Source: an uncultured Eubacteriales bacterium (GTDB lineage: Bacteria; Bacillota; Clostridia; Oscillospirales; Oscillospiraceae). Taken from it: a stretch of DNA of 40,197 nucleotides. Each line of letters opens with the position of its first letter. Within the stretch, counting starts at the first letter, position 1. The notes under the pieces were generated by a model. The model saw only the letters and a list, made by a program, of their open reading frames with translations. It was not told the DNA's origin and searched no databases. The DNA lies in the NCBI GenBank assembly GCA_902475455.1, contig CABRZO010000002.1, positions 1 through 40,197 of the forward strand. Direction: 5' to 3'. Shown here piece after piece: positions 29,427 to 37,651 of the stretch. The position numbers were made by a program, and so were the translations under genes.

Positions 29427-31319
29427 ATGAATCAGAAGAATCAAATGAAAAAAGCCTCACCCACGGCGGTGTTGAACCGAGTGTTGGGATACATGCTGCA
29501 CAACTACAAGTATCGCTTCCTGGTGGTGATTCTCTGCATTGTGCTCAGCGCCACCGCCACAGTGGTGGCTGCTACCTTCCCCCAGACCCTGGTGGATGAC
29601 TATATCACCCCCATGCTTCAGAGCGGGTCCCGGGACTTCAGCGGCCTGGCCCATGACCTGATCCAGCTGGTCTGTGTCATGGCAGTGGGCGTAGTGGCAG
29701 CCTTCGCCTATAACCGTATCATGGTTGGCATCAGCCAGGGCACCATGCGCCATCTGCGGGAGGATCTGTTCCGCAAAATGGAGGCGCTGCCCATCAAATA
29801 CTTTGATACCCACCCCCACGGCGACATCATGTCCGTGTACACCAACGACGTGGACACCCTGCGGCAGCTGCTGAGCCAGAGTATCCCCCAGATCATCAAC
29901 TCGGTGATCAGCATGGTGGCCACCCTGGTGACCATGATTGTGCTCAACCCCTCGCTGACGGTGATCTCCGTTATCACCGCTGTGGTTATGCTGTTGGTGA
30001 CTGCCAACTTCTCCAAGCTGTCGGGCAAATACTATGTCCGCCAGCAGCGGGACCTGGGGGCCGTGGACGGTTTCATCGAGGAGATGCTGGACGGCCAGAA
30101 GGTGGTCAAGGTGTTCTGCCATGAGGAGGCCGCCAAGGAGGACTTCCGCAAGGTCAATGACCAATTGCGGGAGAGCGCCAATCTGGCCAACCGCTACGCC
30201 AACCTGTTGATGCCCATTAACGCCAACATCGGCTGGCTGAGCTATGTGCTGGTGGCCATTGTGGGCGCCATGCTGGGCATCAACGGCCTGGCCGGGGTGA
30301 CCCTGGGCACTGTCATCACCTTCCTGGGGCTTAACAAGAGCTTTACCCAGCCCATCACCCAGGTCAGCATTCAGGTCAACTTTGTAGTCAACGCCGCCGC
30401 CGGTGCCCAGCGGGTCTTTGATCTGATGGACCAGACCCCGGAAGTCGACGAGGGCTATGTGGAGCTGGTGGACGCCCAGGAGAACGCCGACGGCCAGATG
30501 GAGGAGTCCGCCCACCGCACCAACGTGTGGGCCTGGAAACACCCCCACAAAGCCGAGGGCACCATCACCTACACCAAGCTGGAGGGCGGCGTGGTCTTTG
30601 ACGACGTGGACTTCGGCTATGACGAGGACAAATTGGTGCTGCACAACATCAGCCTATGGGCCAAACCCGGCCAGAAGATCGCCTTTGTGGGGGCCACCGG
30701 TGCCGGCAAGACCACCATCACCAACCTGATCAACCGGTTCTATGACATCGCCGACGGCAAAATCCGCTATGACGGCATCAACATTAACAAGATCAAGAAG
30801 CCGGATCTGCGCCGGTCCCTGGGCATCGTGCTCCAGGATACCCACCTGTTCACCGGCACCGTCATGGACAACATCCGTTACGGCCGGCTGGATGCCACCG
30901 ATGAGGAGTGCATGGCGGCGGCCCAACTGGCCAACGCCGACGGCTTCATCCGCCGGCTGCCGGAGGGCTACCAGACCATGCTCACCGGCGACGGCGCCAA
31001 CCTGTCCCAGGGCCAGCGGCAGTTGCTGGCCATTGCCCGAGCCGCCGTGGCGGATCCCCCGGTGCTGATCCTGGACGAGGCCACCTCCTCCATCGATACC
31101 CGCACCGAGAAACTGGTGCAGGACGGCATGGACGCCCTGATGACCGGCCGGACCACCTTTGTCATTGCCCACCGGCTCTCCACCGTGCGCAACGCCGACT
31201 GCATCATGGTCATGGAGCAGGGCCGCATCATCGAGCGGGGTACCCACGACGAACTGATCGCCAAGAAGGGCAAGTATTATCAGCTCTACACCGGCAATTT
31301 CGCCGAAGAGCCCGCCTGA
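29427..31319 (+). CDS. Heterodimeric ABC exporter, catalytic-site subunit
   Basis: A 630-residue half-transporter with six transmembrane helices and an ATPase domain. Walker A GATGAGKTT, intact Walker B VLILDEATSSID (catalytic Glu), switch His in FVIAHRLSTV, but a non-canonical signature NLSQGQRQL. Combined with the upstream subunit's good SGGQ signature this gives one complete and one degenerate ATP site, so the two genes encode complementary halves. A roughly 40-residue insertion (NADGQMEESAHRTNVWAWKH) precedes the nucleotide-binding domain, seen in this clostridial subfamily. AGGAGG at 29411-29416 sets ATG 29427; an upstream in-frame GTG lacks such a site. Followed by a strong terminator. 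Confidence 0.93.
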   Translation: MNQKNQMKKASPTAVLNRVLGYMLHNYKYRFLVVILCIVLSATATVVAATFPQTLVDDYITPMLQSGSRDFSGLAHDLIQLVCVMAVGVVAAFAYNRIMVGISQGTMRHLREDLFRKMEALPIKYFDTHPHGDIMSVYTNDVDTLRQLLSQSIPQIINSVISMVATLVTMIVLNPSLTVISVITAVVMLLVTANFSKLSGKYYVRQQRDLGAVDGFIEEMLDGQKVVKVFCHEEAAKEDFRKVNDQLRESANLANRYANLLMPINANIGWLSYVLVAIVGAMLGINGLAGVTLGTVITFLGLNKSFTQPITQVSIQVNFVVNAAAGAQRVFDLMDQTPEVDEGYVELVDAQENADGQMEESAHRTNVWAWKHPHKAEGTITYTKLEGGVVFDDVDFGYDEDKLVLHNISLWAKPGQKIAFVGATGAGKTTITNLINRFYDIADGKIRYDGININKIKKPDLRRSLGIVLQDTHLFTGTVMDNIRYGRLDATDEECMAAAQLANADGFIRRLPEGYQTMLTGDGANLSQGQRQLLAIARAAVADPPVLILDEATSSIDTRTEKLVQDGMDALMTGRTTFVIAHRLSTVRNADCIMVMEQGRIIERGTHDELIAKKGKYYQLYTGNFAEEPA

Positions 31320-31339
31320 GTTTTTCCTTACTCCAATCA

Positions 31340-31376
31340 AAAACGGGTGCGCTGCATCACGCAGCGCACCCGTTTT
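31340..31376. terminator. Intrinsic terminator, 16-bp perfect stem
   Basis: 31340-31355 pairs perfectly with 31361-31376 around ATCAC; A-rich 5' and T-rich 3' ends suit both the exporter operon and the convergent gene. Confidence 0.92.
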
Positions 31377-31399
31377 GCCGTTTGCGATCAAGACCCCGG

Positions 31400-31942
31400 T
31401 CACCGGCACAGAAAGTCCGCCCATTCCCCCTGATAGGCCGGCAAGTGTTCCTGCCAAAACAGAAGTCGGTCGACATAATGCTGAACCCGCTCCTCCACAG
31501 GCTGCCGGCAGCCCTCCACCCCCCACTTCCGCACCAGTGCGGTGAGTTCATAGATGGGATACCCCAGGGCGTGGCCCGGGGTGTGGACCACGCTGCAGGC
31601 CTGGCCCACTGCATGGCACCGGGCAATGTCCACCGGGTCCTGAAACTCCTTGGCCAGTCCGTGGCAGTCCAGAATGGCCCGCTGGGCCAGGGGCATTTTC
31701 ACCTTGCCCGCCGACCAAAGCCGGGCCGCCTCCAGGGCCTGCCGGGGCCTGTCCTCTCCCGGGTAGCGATCCTCCAGCTCCCGCACCGTCTCCTCCGCCA
31801 GATCCAGGGCCCACAGCACCAGCCCCCGCCGGGTCTGGTGCTCCATCTGCAATCTGAGCCCCTGAAACAGCGGGCTGTCCTTGGAGAACAGCACCTGATT
31901 TCTCCGCTTCAGTTTCCCTTGCACTTCTTCCAGCCAGTCCAT
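31400..31942 (-). CDS. Imm5-like putative immunity protein
   Basis: A 180-residue all-helical protein resembling the family annotated 'putative immunity protein' (Imm5-like): VLWALDLAEETVRELEDRYP, DRPRQALEAARLWSAGKVKM, AVGQACSVVHTPGHALGYPI and a final WADFLCR. Family members pair with polymorphic toxins in some genomes but are also found alone, as here: no toxin gene, secretion signal or nuclease domain is adjacent. The start at 31942 (MDWLEEVQGKLKRRNQ) follows AAGGTGATATT. It is flanked by unrelated transporter operons and closed by the shared terminator. The family match is by eye; the immunity role is inference and could be wrong. Confidence 0.7.
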   Translation of the reverse strand: MDWLEEVQGKLKRRNQVLFSKDSPLFQGLRLQMEHQTRRGLVLWALDLAEETVRELEDRYPGEDRPRQALEAARLWSAGKVKMPLAQRAILDCHGLAKEFQDPVDIARCHAVGQACSVVHTPGHALGYPIYELTALVRKWGVEGCRQPVEERVQHYVDRLLFWQEHLPAYQGEWADFLCR

Positions 31943-32138
31943 AATATCACCTTCTTGTGGGTATCATAGCCGTTTCGGCACAGTTTGGCAACCCAGGATG
32001 GAAAAGGGAGCTGTTGTTTTGTGCCGCTTTATGATACAATGGACAAAACTGGAAAACATTTGAGGATGAAACAGAGGAACACCTGACCCTTTGGAGCGGG
32101 ATCTCCCAAATGGTTTTGGCATCGGGAAGGAGGGGCCT

Positions 32139-35100
32139 ATGATTCTGCGAAACGGCATTCGGTCCAATCTGCGGGCCAGGGGCCGGACCATATTGTTTAC
32201 ACTGCTGATCTTTGCCGTCACCGTGTCCCTGGCTCTGGGGCTGGGGATGTGGGGGTACTGCGGCCAGATGCTCCAGCGGTGCGACGAGAATTATACCTCC
32301 ATCGCCCTGGTGGAGTACATGGGGGCGGAGTACCCCGAGGAGGACGCGGCGGATGACTACGCCCGGGACGCCTTCGGGGCCCTGGATGAGGCGGCCATTT
32401 CCTCTGTGGACGGGGTGGAGTTCTGGGAGCGCACCGACAGCACTTTGGCGTCGTTGGAGGGTTATACCCGCGCCCAGGGGGAGCAGCCCTATGAGCAGAT
32501 GGGAGTGGTGGTGGTCAGCGTGCTTTCCGACCCCATCACCCAGGAACAGCTGGTCTACCTGGATCCGGAGGAGCTGCCGGAGACCTACGTGGCCAACGAC
32601 CTGGAAAACGGCACCCTGCGGATCTATGACGGGGAGGGGGAGCCGGAGGTGCTGAACTGCTACTTCTACGATCCCGCCACCGGGGAATACTGGCAGCAGC
32701 TGACGGAGCTGGTGGAGCAGGGGGACATCATCTATCACAGCTTTACCACCCAGGAGCAGGTGTCCCAGGACCAGCTGCCCAGTCAGTATATTCTGATGAA
32801 CGCTGCCACCGGGGGGATGAAGGTGATCTATTCCGGCTCGGCAGATCTGTACAGCTTGCCCGCCTACTATTATGACTCCACCACCGACCAGATTTACGAC
32901 TTTGAAGAGGTGCCGGTGGGTTTTGACGGCCTGATGGCCCGGTCGGTCTACACCTTGGACGGGAAGGACAGCGGGCTGCTGTCCATCACCTGCGCCGACA
33001 CGGAGTTTGCCCCGGAGCCGGGCAAGTATTACCTGCTCCACGGCACCTTCTATGACTCCAGCCTCCGCAGCGGAGACAGCTTTGAGGTGACGGAGTTCTA
33101 TGAGGGCTGCGATACGCCTCCCTGGCTGGAGGTGTCCGATCCTAATGCCCCCGCCACAGAAGAGGGAATATTTGCCGACTTCGCCCAACGTTACCGGCTG
33201 GGCAACAACTATGTCCGCCTGACCGCCAGCGCCGATGTGGAGAGCCTGGAAGTGTTTCAGCAGGGCATTCTTTACCTGACCGAGGGCCGATTCCCGGAGG
33301 CCGGAGAGGCGGGGGTCTGTGTCCTCAGCGGAATTACCGCCGCCTCCGCCGGGGTGGAGGTGGGAGACACCGTCACTGTATCCCTGTTGGACTCCCAGGA
33401 GGAGGACCGCTTCATCCTCTCGGAGACAGAGGAGGTCAAGGAACTGACGGTGGTGGGCATCACCAACAAGAGCGAGGATTATGACGGCTGCGCCTGGGTG
33501 TCTGACGCAGAGGGGGGATTTGACGGCCCCTTCTTCGGCTATCAGTTGGGCCGGGCAGTGCTGGACAATGAAACGGGGCGGCAGGCGGTGGAACAGCTCC
33601 AGGCCCTGATGCCGGACCAGGTCCGGGTCACCCTCTATGACCAGGGCTATTCCGCCGCCGCCCAGCCCCTGGAAACCCTGCGGTCCACCGCCCTGGCCAT
33701 CACCCTGGCCAGCGGAGCCGGGGCCCTGGCGGTGCTGGTGCTGTTTGCCTTCCTCTTTGTGGGCCGCCAACGGGAGACGGTGCAGATCCTCTCCTCCCTG
33801 GGCACGCCCAAGAGGAAAATCGCCCTGTGGCTGCTGTCCGGCAGCGGGGTGATTGCCGGAACCGCCGCCCTGCTGGGGGGCGTGGCGGGAGGCCTGCTGT
33901 TGGAACGGGTTGTCTCCTGGGCCCTGTCGGCGGCCCAGGGGCTCTACGAAACCGACCTGCGGTACAGCGAGGCGGCGGTGGGCCTGAGCCGTACCCTGGA
34001 CCAGGGACACGCCACACTCCTTTGGCCCGCCATCTGCAGTGTGCTGGCGGTGTTTTTGCTGTCGCTGCTGCTCTGCGCCCTGTTCTTGACCCAGGCCCGG
34101 CGGCAGGATCAGCCCCAGAGGGGCAAACTCAAGGTGCGCACTCCCAAGGGGGGCACCTCGGTGGCGGGCCGGGGGGTGTTCCGGTTTGCCGGCCGCAACC
34201 TGCGCCGAGGCGGACTCCGCTCCGCTGTGGTTCCCGCGGCGGCCCTGGTGCTGGCCCTCTTTTTGGGGCTGCTGGGTTCCACCGCCCAGGGCTGGCAGCG
34301 GCAGATGGACACCCTCTATGACAATGCCGTCATCACCGGCCAGGCCACCAGCCTCAACGGCCGCTATAACTCCGGCCTGCTGATTCCCGGGGAGACAGTG
34401 CGGCTGCTGAACGACACCGGCCTGGTCCGGAACATCCATGTATCCGAAGGATTTCACTATTGGAATCCGGAGGAAATGCCCAGTTTTGGCGAGGGCAGCT
34501 TTTCCCAGGAGAGCCGGGAGACCTGGATCCAGCAACAGCCGGAGCTCATCGCCCTGAACGGCCTGGACGCGGCCCCGGAGTTCTTCTATGCCGATCCCCA
34601 GGTGGAGTGGCTGGAGGGCTGGGACGAGAGCGTGTTGGCCTCCGGAGACTATCAGCCCTTTTACAGTGCCCAGCGATACTTCCAAGGGGCGGCCCTGGAG
34701 GAGCCGGAGTGTTATCCCGCTCTGGCCAGCCGGGATTATATGGCCAGCCACGGCCTGAGCCTGGGAGACACCTATGATGTGGACATTTACTATGAGGTGG
34801 GCACCCAGGGCTCCATGGAGGCATCCGTCTGTCTTCAGATTGTGGGTTCCTTCCAGCAGCACAGCACCCAGGCAAATCTCTATGTGCCCCTGGCCTTTCT
34901 CACCGACCCGGAGGATCTGTTTGGTCAGGACAACCCCTATGAGGGGCTGAGCGTCAGCGGAAACTTGATTACCCAGGAGGATGTGGCGGACTACTTCCGC
35001 TATATGATCCGCTACGGCACCTGCCGGTTTGAGCTCACCTCCGCCCGGGAGCTGGAGGCGCTGCGGGATACGCTGGAGCAGGAGAAATTCAGCCAGGTGA

Positions 35101-35528
35101 ACGGCGTGCGGGAAGTGCGCACCGCCATCCTGCTCCAGGATGCCACGTTTACCGAGACGGTGCAGAGCTTTGGCCGTTACCTCTCCTTTGGTGAGCTGCT
35201 GTTTCCCATTCTGCTGGCGGTGGTGGCGGTGCTGGGCTTCGTGATCTCCTGGCTGATGATCCACACCCGGCGGATGGAGTTTGCCATGCTCCGGGGCCTG
35301 GGTACCCCCAGGGGCAAGGTATTCTGGACCTTCTTTTTGGAACAGGGGGCCCTGTGTCTGCTGGGATGCCTGGCGGCCTGCGGGATTCTGGCCCTGTTGG
35401 GCTCCGGCGGTGCCCTGCAATGGCTGGCGGTGGCGGGTTTTGGGGTCTGCTACTTGCTGGGCAGCGCCCTCAGCGTCTGGCTGGTGGGCCGGATCCATCT
35501 GATGAGTCTGCTCTCGGAGCGGGAATGA
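32139..35528 (+). CDS. Large FtsX/MacB-like ABC transporter permease
   Basis: An 1129-residue permease with two FtsX domains. A first helix (about 17-38) is followed by a roughly 480-residue extracytoplasmic region rich in acidic residues. Next come FtsX helices around STALAITLASGAGALAVLVL, with the cytoplasmic loop RQRETVQILSSLGTPKRKI, GVIAGTAALLGGVAGGLLLE and a fourth helix near residues 630-650. A second unit starts at FRFAGRNLRRGGLRSAVV, with another outer domain and a last FtsX block (RRMEFAMLRGLGTPRGKVFW). ATG 32139 is set by GGGAAGGAGG; the frame is open further up. Such proteins act by mechanotransmission or export of peptides or lipoproteins with a LolD/MacB-type ATPase, encoded 10 nt downstream. 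Confidence 0.9.
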   Translation: MILRNGIRSNLRARGRTILFTLLIFAVTVSLALGLGMWGYCGQMLQRCDENYTSIALVEYMGAEYPEEDAADDYARDAFGALDEAAISSVDGVEFWERTDSTLASLEGYTRAQGEQPYEQMGVVVVSVLSDPITQEQLVYLDPEELPETYVANDLENGTLRIYDGEGEPEVLNCYFYDPATGEYWQQLTELVEQGDIIYHSFTTQEQVSQDQLPSQYILMNAATGGMKVIYSGSADLYSLPAYYYDSTTDQIYDFEEVPVGFDGLMARSVYTLDGKDSGLLSITCADTEFAPEPGKYYLLHGTFYDSSLRSGDSFEVTEFYEGCDTPPWLEVSDPNAPATEEGIFADFAQRYRLGNNYVRLTASADVESLEVFQQGILYLTEGRFPEAGEAGVCVLSGITAASAGVEVGDTVTVSLLDSQEEDRFILSETEEVKELTVVGITNKSEDYDGCAWVSDAEGGFDGPFFGYQLGRAVLDNETGRQAVEQLQALMPDQVRVTLYDQGYSAAAQPLETLRSTALAITLASGAGALAVLVLFAFLFVGRQRETVQILSSLGTPKRKIALWLLSGSGVIAGTAALLGGVAGGLLLERVVSWALSAAQGLYETDLRYSEAAVGLSRTLDQGHATLLWPAICSVLAVFLLSLLLCALFLTQARRQDQPQRGKLKVRTPKGGTSVAGRGVFRFAGRNLRRGGLRSAVVPAAALVLALFLGLLGSTAQGWQRQMDTLYDNAVITGQATSLNGRYNSGLLIPGETVRLLNDTGLVRNIHVSEGFHYWNPEEMPSFGEGSFSQESRETWIQQQPELIALNGLDAAPEFFYADPQVEWLEGWDESVLASGDYQPFYSAQRYFQGAALEEPECYPALASRDYMASHGLSLGDTYDVDIYYEVGTQGSMEASVCLQIVGSFQQHSTQANLYVPLAFLTDPEDLFGQDNPYEGLSVSGNLITQEDVADYFRYMIRYGTCRFELTSARELEALRDTLEQEKFSQVNGVREVRTAILLQDATFTETVQSFGRYLSFGELLFPILLAVVAVLGFVISWLMIHTRRMEFAMLRGLGTPRGKVFWTFFLEQGALCLLGCLAACGILALLGSGGALQWLAVAGFGVCYLLGSALSVWLVGRIHLMSLLSERE

Positions 35529-35538
35529 GGTGCTGAAC

Positions 35539-36222
35539 ATGAGTGTTTTGGAACTGAAGAATGTGTGTTATACCTACCGCACCCAGTACCAGCAGGTGGA
35601 GGCCCTGAAGGGGATTTCCTACACCTTTGAGGCGGGGAAGATGTACGCCGTCATGGGCAAGTCGGGCTCCGGCAAGACCACCCTGCTCTCCCTGATGGCG
35701 GGGTTGGACCTGCCAACCCGGGGGGAGGTGCTCTGCGAAGGGGTGAGCACCGCCCAGATGAACCTGGAGCGCTACCGCCGGGAGAAGGCGGCGGTGATCT
35801 ATCAGAGCTTCCGGCTGTTCCCCCTGCTGACGGTGGCGGAAAACGTCATGTACCCCATGGAACTGCGGGGGATGAAACCCCGGGCGGCCCGGGAGCGGGC
35901 GGCGGCGCTGGTGGAAAAAGTGTCGCTGCCGGAGTCGGTGCTGGACCGGTATCCCACCATGCTCTCCGGCGGCGAACAGCAGCGGGTGGCCATTGCCCGG
36001 GCTTTGGGGATGGAGACCAAGCTGCTCTTTGCCGATGAGCCCACCGGCAATTTGGATACCGCCAACGGAGAGAATGTGCTGTCCATCCTCCAGGCCCTGG
36101 CCCATGAGGACGGCTACTGCGTCATTCTGGTGACCCATGACGAATCCATCGGCGCCCGGGCCGACCAGCTGCTGCGGCTGTCCGATGGCCGCCTCCGGGG
36201 AGAAGATGAGGATAAGGAATAA
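35539..36222 (+). CDS. ABC transporter ATP-binding protein (LolD/MacB type)
   Basis: A 227-residue ATPase partner of the preceding FtsX-type permease. Walker A GKSGSGKTT, Q-loop VIYQSFRLFPLLTVAENV, signature LSGGEQQRVAIARAL, Walker B LLFADEPTGNLDT and switch His in VILVTHDE are intact; the LFADEPTGNLD form is typical of the MacB/LolD/FtsE branch. ATG 35539 follows GAGG eight nt upstream; an earlier in-frame GTG at 35530 lies closer to the permease stop. The two genes form a complete transporter. Without a nearby bacitracin-type two-component system its trigger is unknown. Confidence 0.93.
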   Translation: MSVLELKNVCYTYRTQYQQVEALKGISYTFEAGKMYAVMGKSGSGKTTLLSLMAGLDLPTRGEVLCEGVSTAQMNLERYRREKAAVIYQSFRLFPLLTVAENVMYPMELRGMKPRAARERAAALVEKVSLPESVLDRYPTMLSGGEQQRVAIARALGMETKLLFADEPTGNLDTANGENVLSILQALAHEDGYCVILVTHDESIGARADQLLRLSDGRLRGEDEDKE

Positions 36223-36236
36223 AGGAATGGGATTAC

Positions 36237-36270
36237 CAGCCCCGGCGCCAAGGCAACGGCGTCGGGGCTG
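36237..36270 (+). terminator. Probable terminator after the FtsX-type transporter operon
   Basis: 13-bp stem (36237-36249 with 36258-36270) with one G-U, followed by ATGGCTTTT, a weak T tract. Confidence 0.7.
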
Positions 36271-36349
36271 ATGGCTTTTCAGAATGCCACAGATGGGCCG
36301 GTGACCGGCGGGTGGAGAAAAGAGGAGACGGGCAATTTGCCCCGTTTTC

Positions 36350-36378
36350 TCGACACTGACGTCTACTTATGGTATAAT
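36350..36378 (+). promoter_or_regulatory. Sigma-A promoter of the LuxR-type gene
   Basis: -35 TCGACA (36350-36355), 17-nt spacer, perfect -10 TATAAT (36373-36378). Confidence 0.8.
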
Positions 36379-36451
36379 TCGATGAACCAGACAGCGGGAC
36401 GCATTCCCAATCCCGCTATGGATGTTTTCAGGCAAAAGGAGGGGGCTGGGG

Positions 36452-37447
36452 ATGGTTCAGATTGCAGTGGATTTGCTGGATTTTTGTATGCTGCTGGCTT
36501 TTTCGTGCGCGATTACCGTCTGTATAATCCTCTACCTGGGCCGCAATTCCAAGCGGGCCCTGATGATTGGAATCTATTTTTTCATCCAGATGCTGCTGGA
36601 ACTGGTGATCAGAACCAGCGAGGTGAATAACCCCATCACCCGGTGGTGGAACAAGTTCTTTACCAGTACCGTGGAGATCAAGGGGCTGTTTTATACCGTT
36701 ATCCTGGTATCCATGATGTTGGTGGTGCTCTATATGTTGGAGCTGCCGGTGAGAGCCAGGCATTTTGTGGCGCCGGGGCTCATCGGGGTGTTTTTGCTCA
36801 CCATTCCGGCGATTCAGCACAAAAACATGATCTTTTACGGGATGTATCTGGCCCCTTGTGAGGCGTTTTACCTGGGACTGTCGCTCTACGCCCTCTGGAA
36901 GATGAAATCCATGCCGGATTCCAAGCTGTTTCAGGTGTTTCGCAAGGTGCTGATCATTCTGGCCGCATTTTCCGTCATCATCTTTGCGGAGGATTTTATC
37001 ACCAGCTGGCGCTATGGCTTTTTCACGGAGTTCCAGGGCTTTACCGACCCCAGTCTGGGCATCGCCTATATCAAGGAGCGCAGCTTCAGCGAGAGTATTC
37101 TGCAGATGATTTTGGCGGGAGCTGCCATCTATGTGGCCGGCCGGGCCCTGGTGGAGGCGATGCGCTCTGATCTGCAGACCCTGGCGGGATCTCCGGCCCA
37201 GCTCTCTGAAAAACTGCAGGACAGCGATGTGGACAAGTTCGCCCGCCAGATCGGCCTGAGCCCCCGGGAGCGAGAGGTGCTGTTGCTGCTGCTGGACAAC
37301 CAGAGCATGCAGCAGATCAGTGAAAACCTGTTTATCTCTCTGGGGACCGTCAAGTATCACACCCATAACGTCTACCAGAAGGCTGGGGTCAGTGACCGCA
37401 CCCAGTTGATGGTGAAGTTCGCCGCCTCCTGCGGCAGCTTGAAATAA
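36452..37447 (+). CDS. Membrane-integrated LuxR-type transcriptional regulator
   Basis: A 331-residue protein with about seven hydrophobic helices (roughly residues 5-240: FCMLLAFSCAITVCIILYLG, LFYTVILVSMMLVVLYML, PGLIGVFLLTIPAI and others) fused to a C-terminal LuxR/GerE helix-turn-helix (about 268-325): IGLSPREREVLLLLLDNQSM, QQISENLFISLGTVKYHTHN, VYQKAGVSDRTQLMV. Membrane-embedded LuxR proteins of this kind occur in Clostridia and Actinobacteria; the sensed molecule is unknown. ATG 36452 is set by AGGAGGGGG at 36437-36445. Own promoter and strong terminator. It lies next to the FtsX-type transporter, so control of that operon is possible but unproven. Confidence 0.87.
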   Translation: MVQIAVDLLDFCMLLAFSCAITVCIILYLGRNSKRALMIGIYFFIQMLLELVIRTSEVNNPITRWWNKFFTSTVEIKGLFYTVILVSMMLVVLYMLELPVRARHFVAPGLIGVFLLTIPAIQHKNMIFYGMYLAPCEAFYLGLSLYALWKMKSMPDSKLFQVFRKVLIILAAFSVIIFAEDFITSWRYGFFTEFQGFTDPSLGIAYIKERSFSESILQMILAGAAIYVAGRALVEAMRSDLQTLAGSPAQLSEKLQDSDVDKFARQIGLSPREREVLLLLLDNQSMQQISENLFISLGTVKYHTHNVYQKAGVSDRTQLMVKFAASCGSLK

Positions 37448-37469
37448 AATCGCGTCGGCACCCAGACAA

Positions 37470-37507
37470 CACCGCCGCCGGAACCGTTCCGGCGGCGGTG
37501 ACTTTTT
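37470..37507 (+). terminator. Intrinsic terminator after the LuxR-type gene
   Basis: CACCGCCGCCGG pairs with CCGGCGGCGGTG (37470-37481 with 37489-37500), then ACTTTTT. The stem matches the bracket hairpin of element A (14297-14324) in both 11-bp arms. Confidence 0.92.
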
Positions 37508-37560
37508 CAGGATGAGCCAGGGGAGTCGGATCGGTTTTGTCGGTGCTGCCATAAAAGAGA

Positions 37561-37594
37561 AGCCCCGGATCGGTTTTCCTTCCGATCCGGGGCT
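37561..37594 (-). terminator. Intrinsic terminator of the hydrolase-fbp operon
   Basis: 13-bp perfect stem (37561-37573 with 37582-37594); on the minus strand it is followed by TCTCTTTTA. About 60 nt downstream of the fbp stop. Confidence 0.85.
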
Positions 37595-37651
37595 GTTGGT
37601 CTGGGATGGGTGGTCCTGGGATTGCGGGGCAGAGTCCCCCAGGGCTAGGCC

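Noticed and set aside
31947..35540. A very long open frame on the minus strand (about 1200 codons) opposite the FtsX-type permease
   Set aside because: It is antisense to a gene with clear FtsX motifs and a good ribosome binding site; its translation is rich in His, Gln, Gly and Pro and shows no domain, as expected of GC-rich antisense reading.
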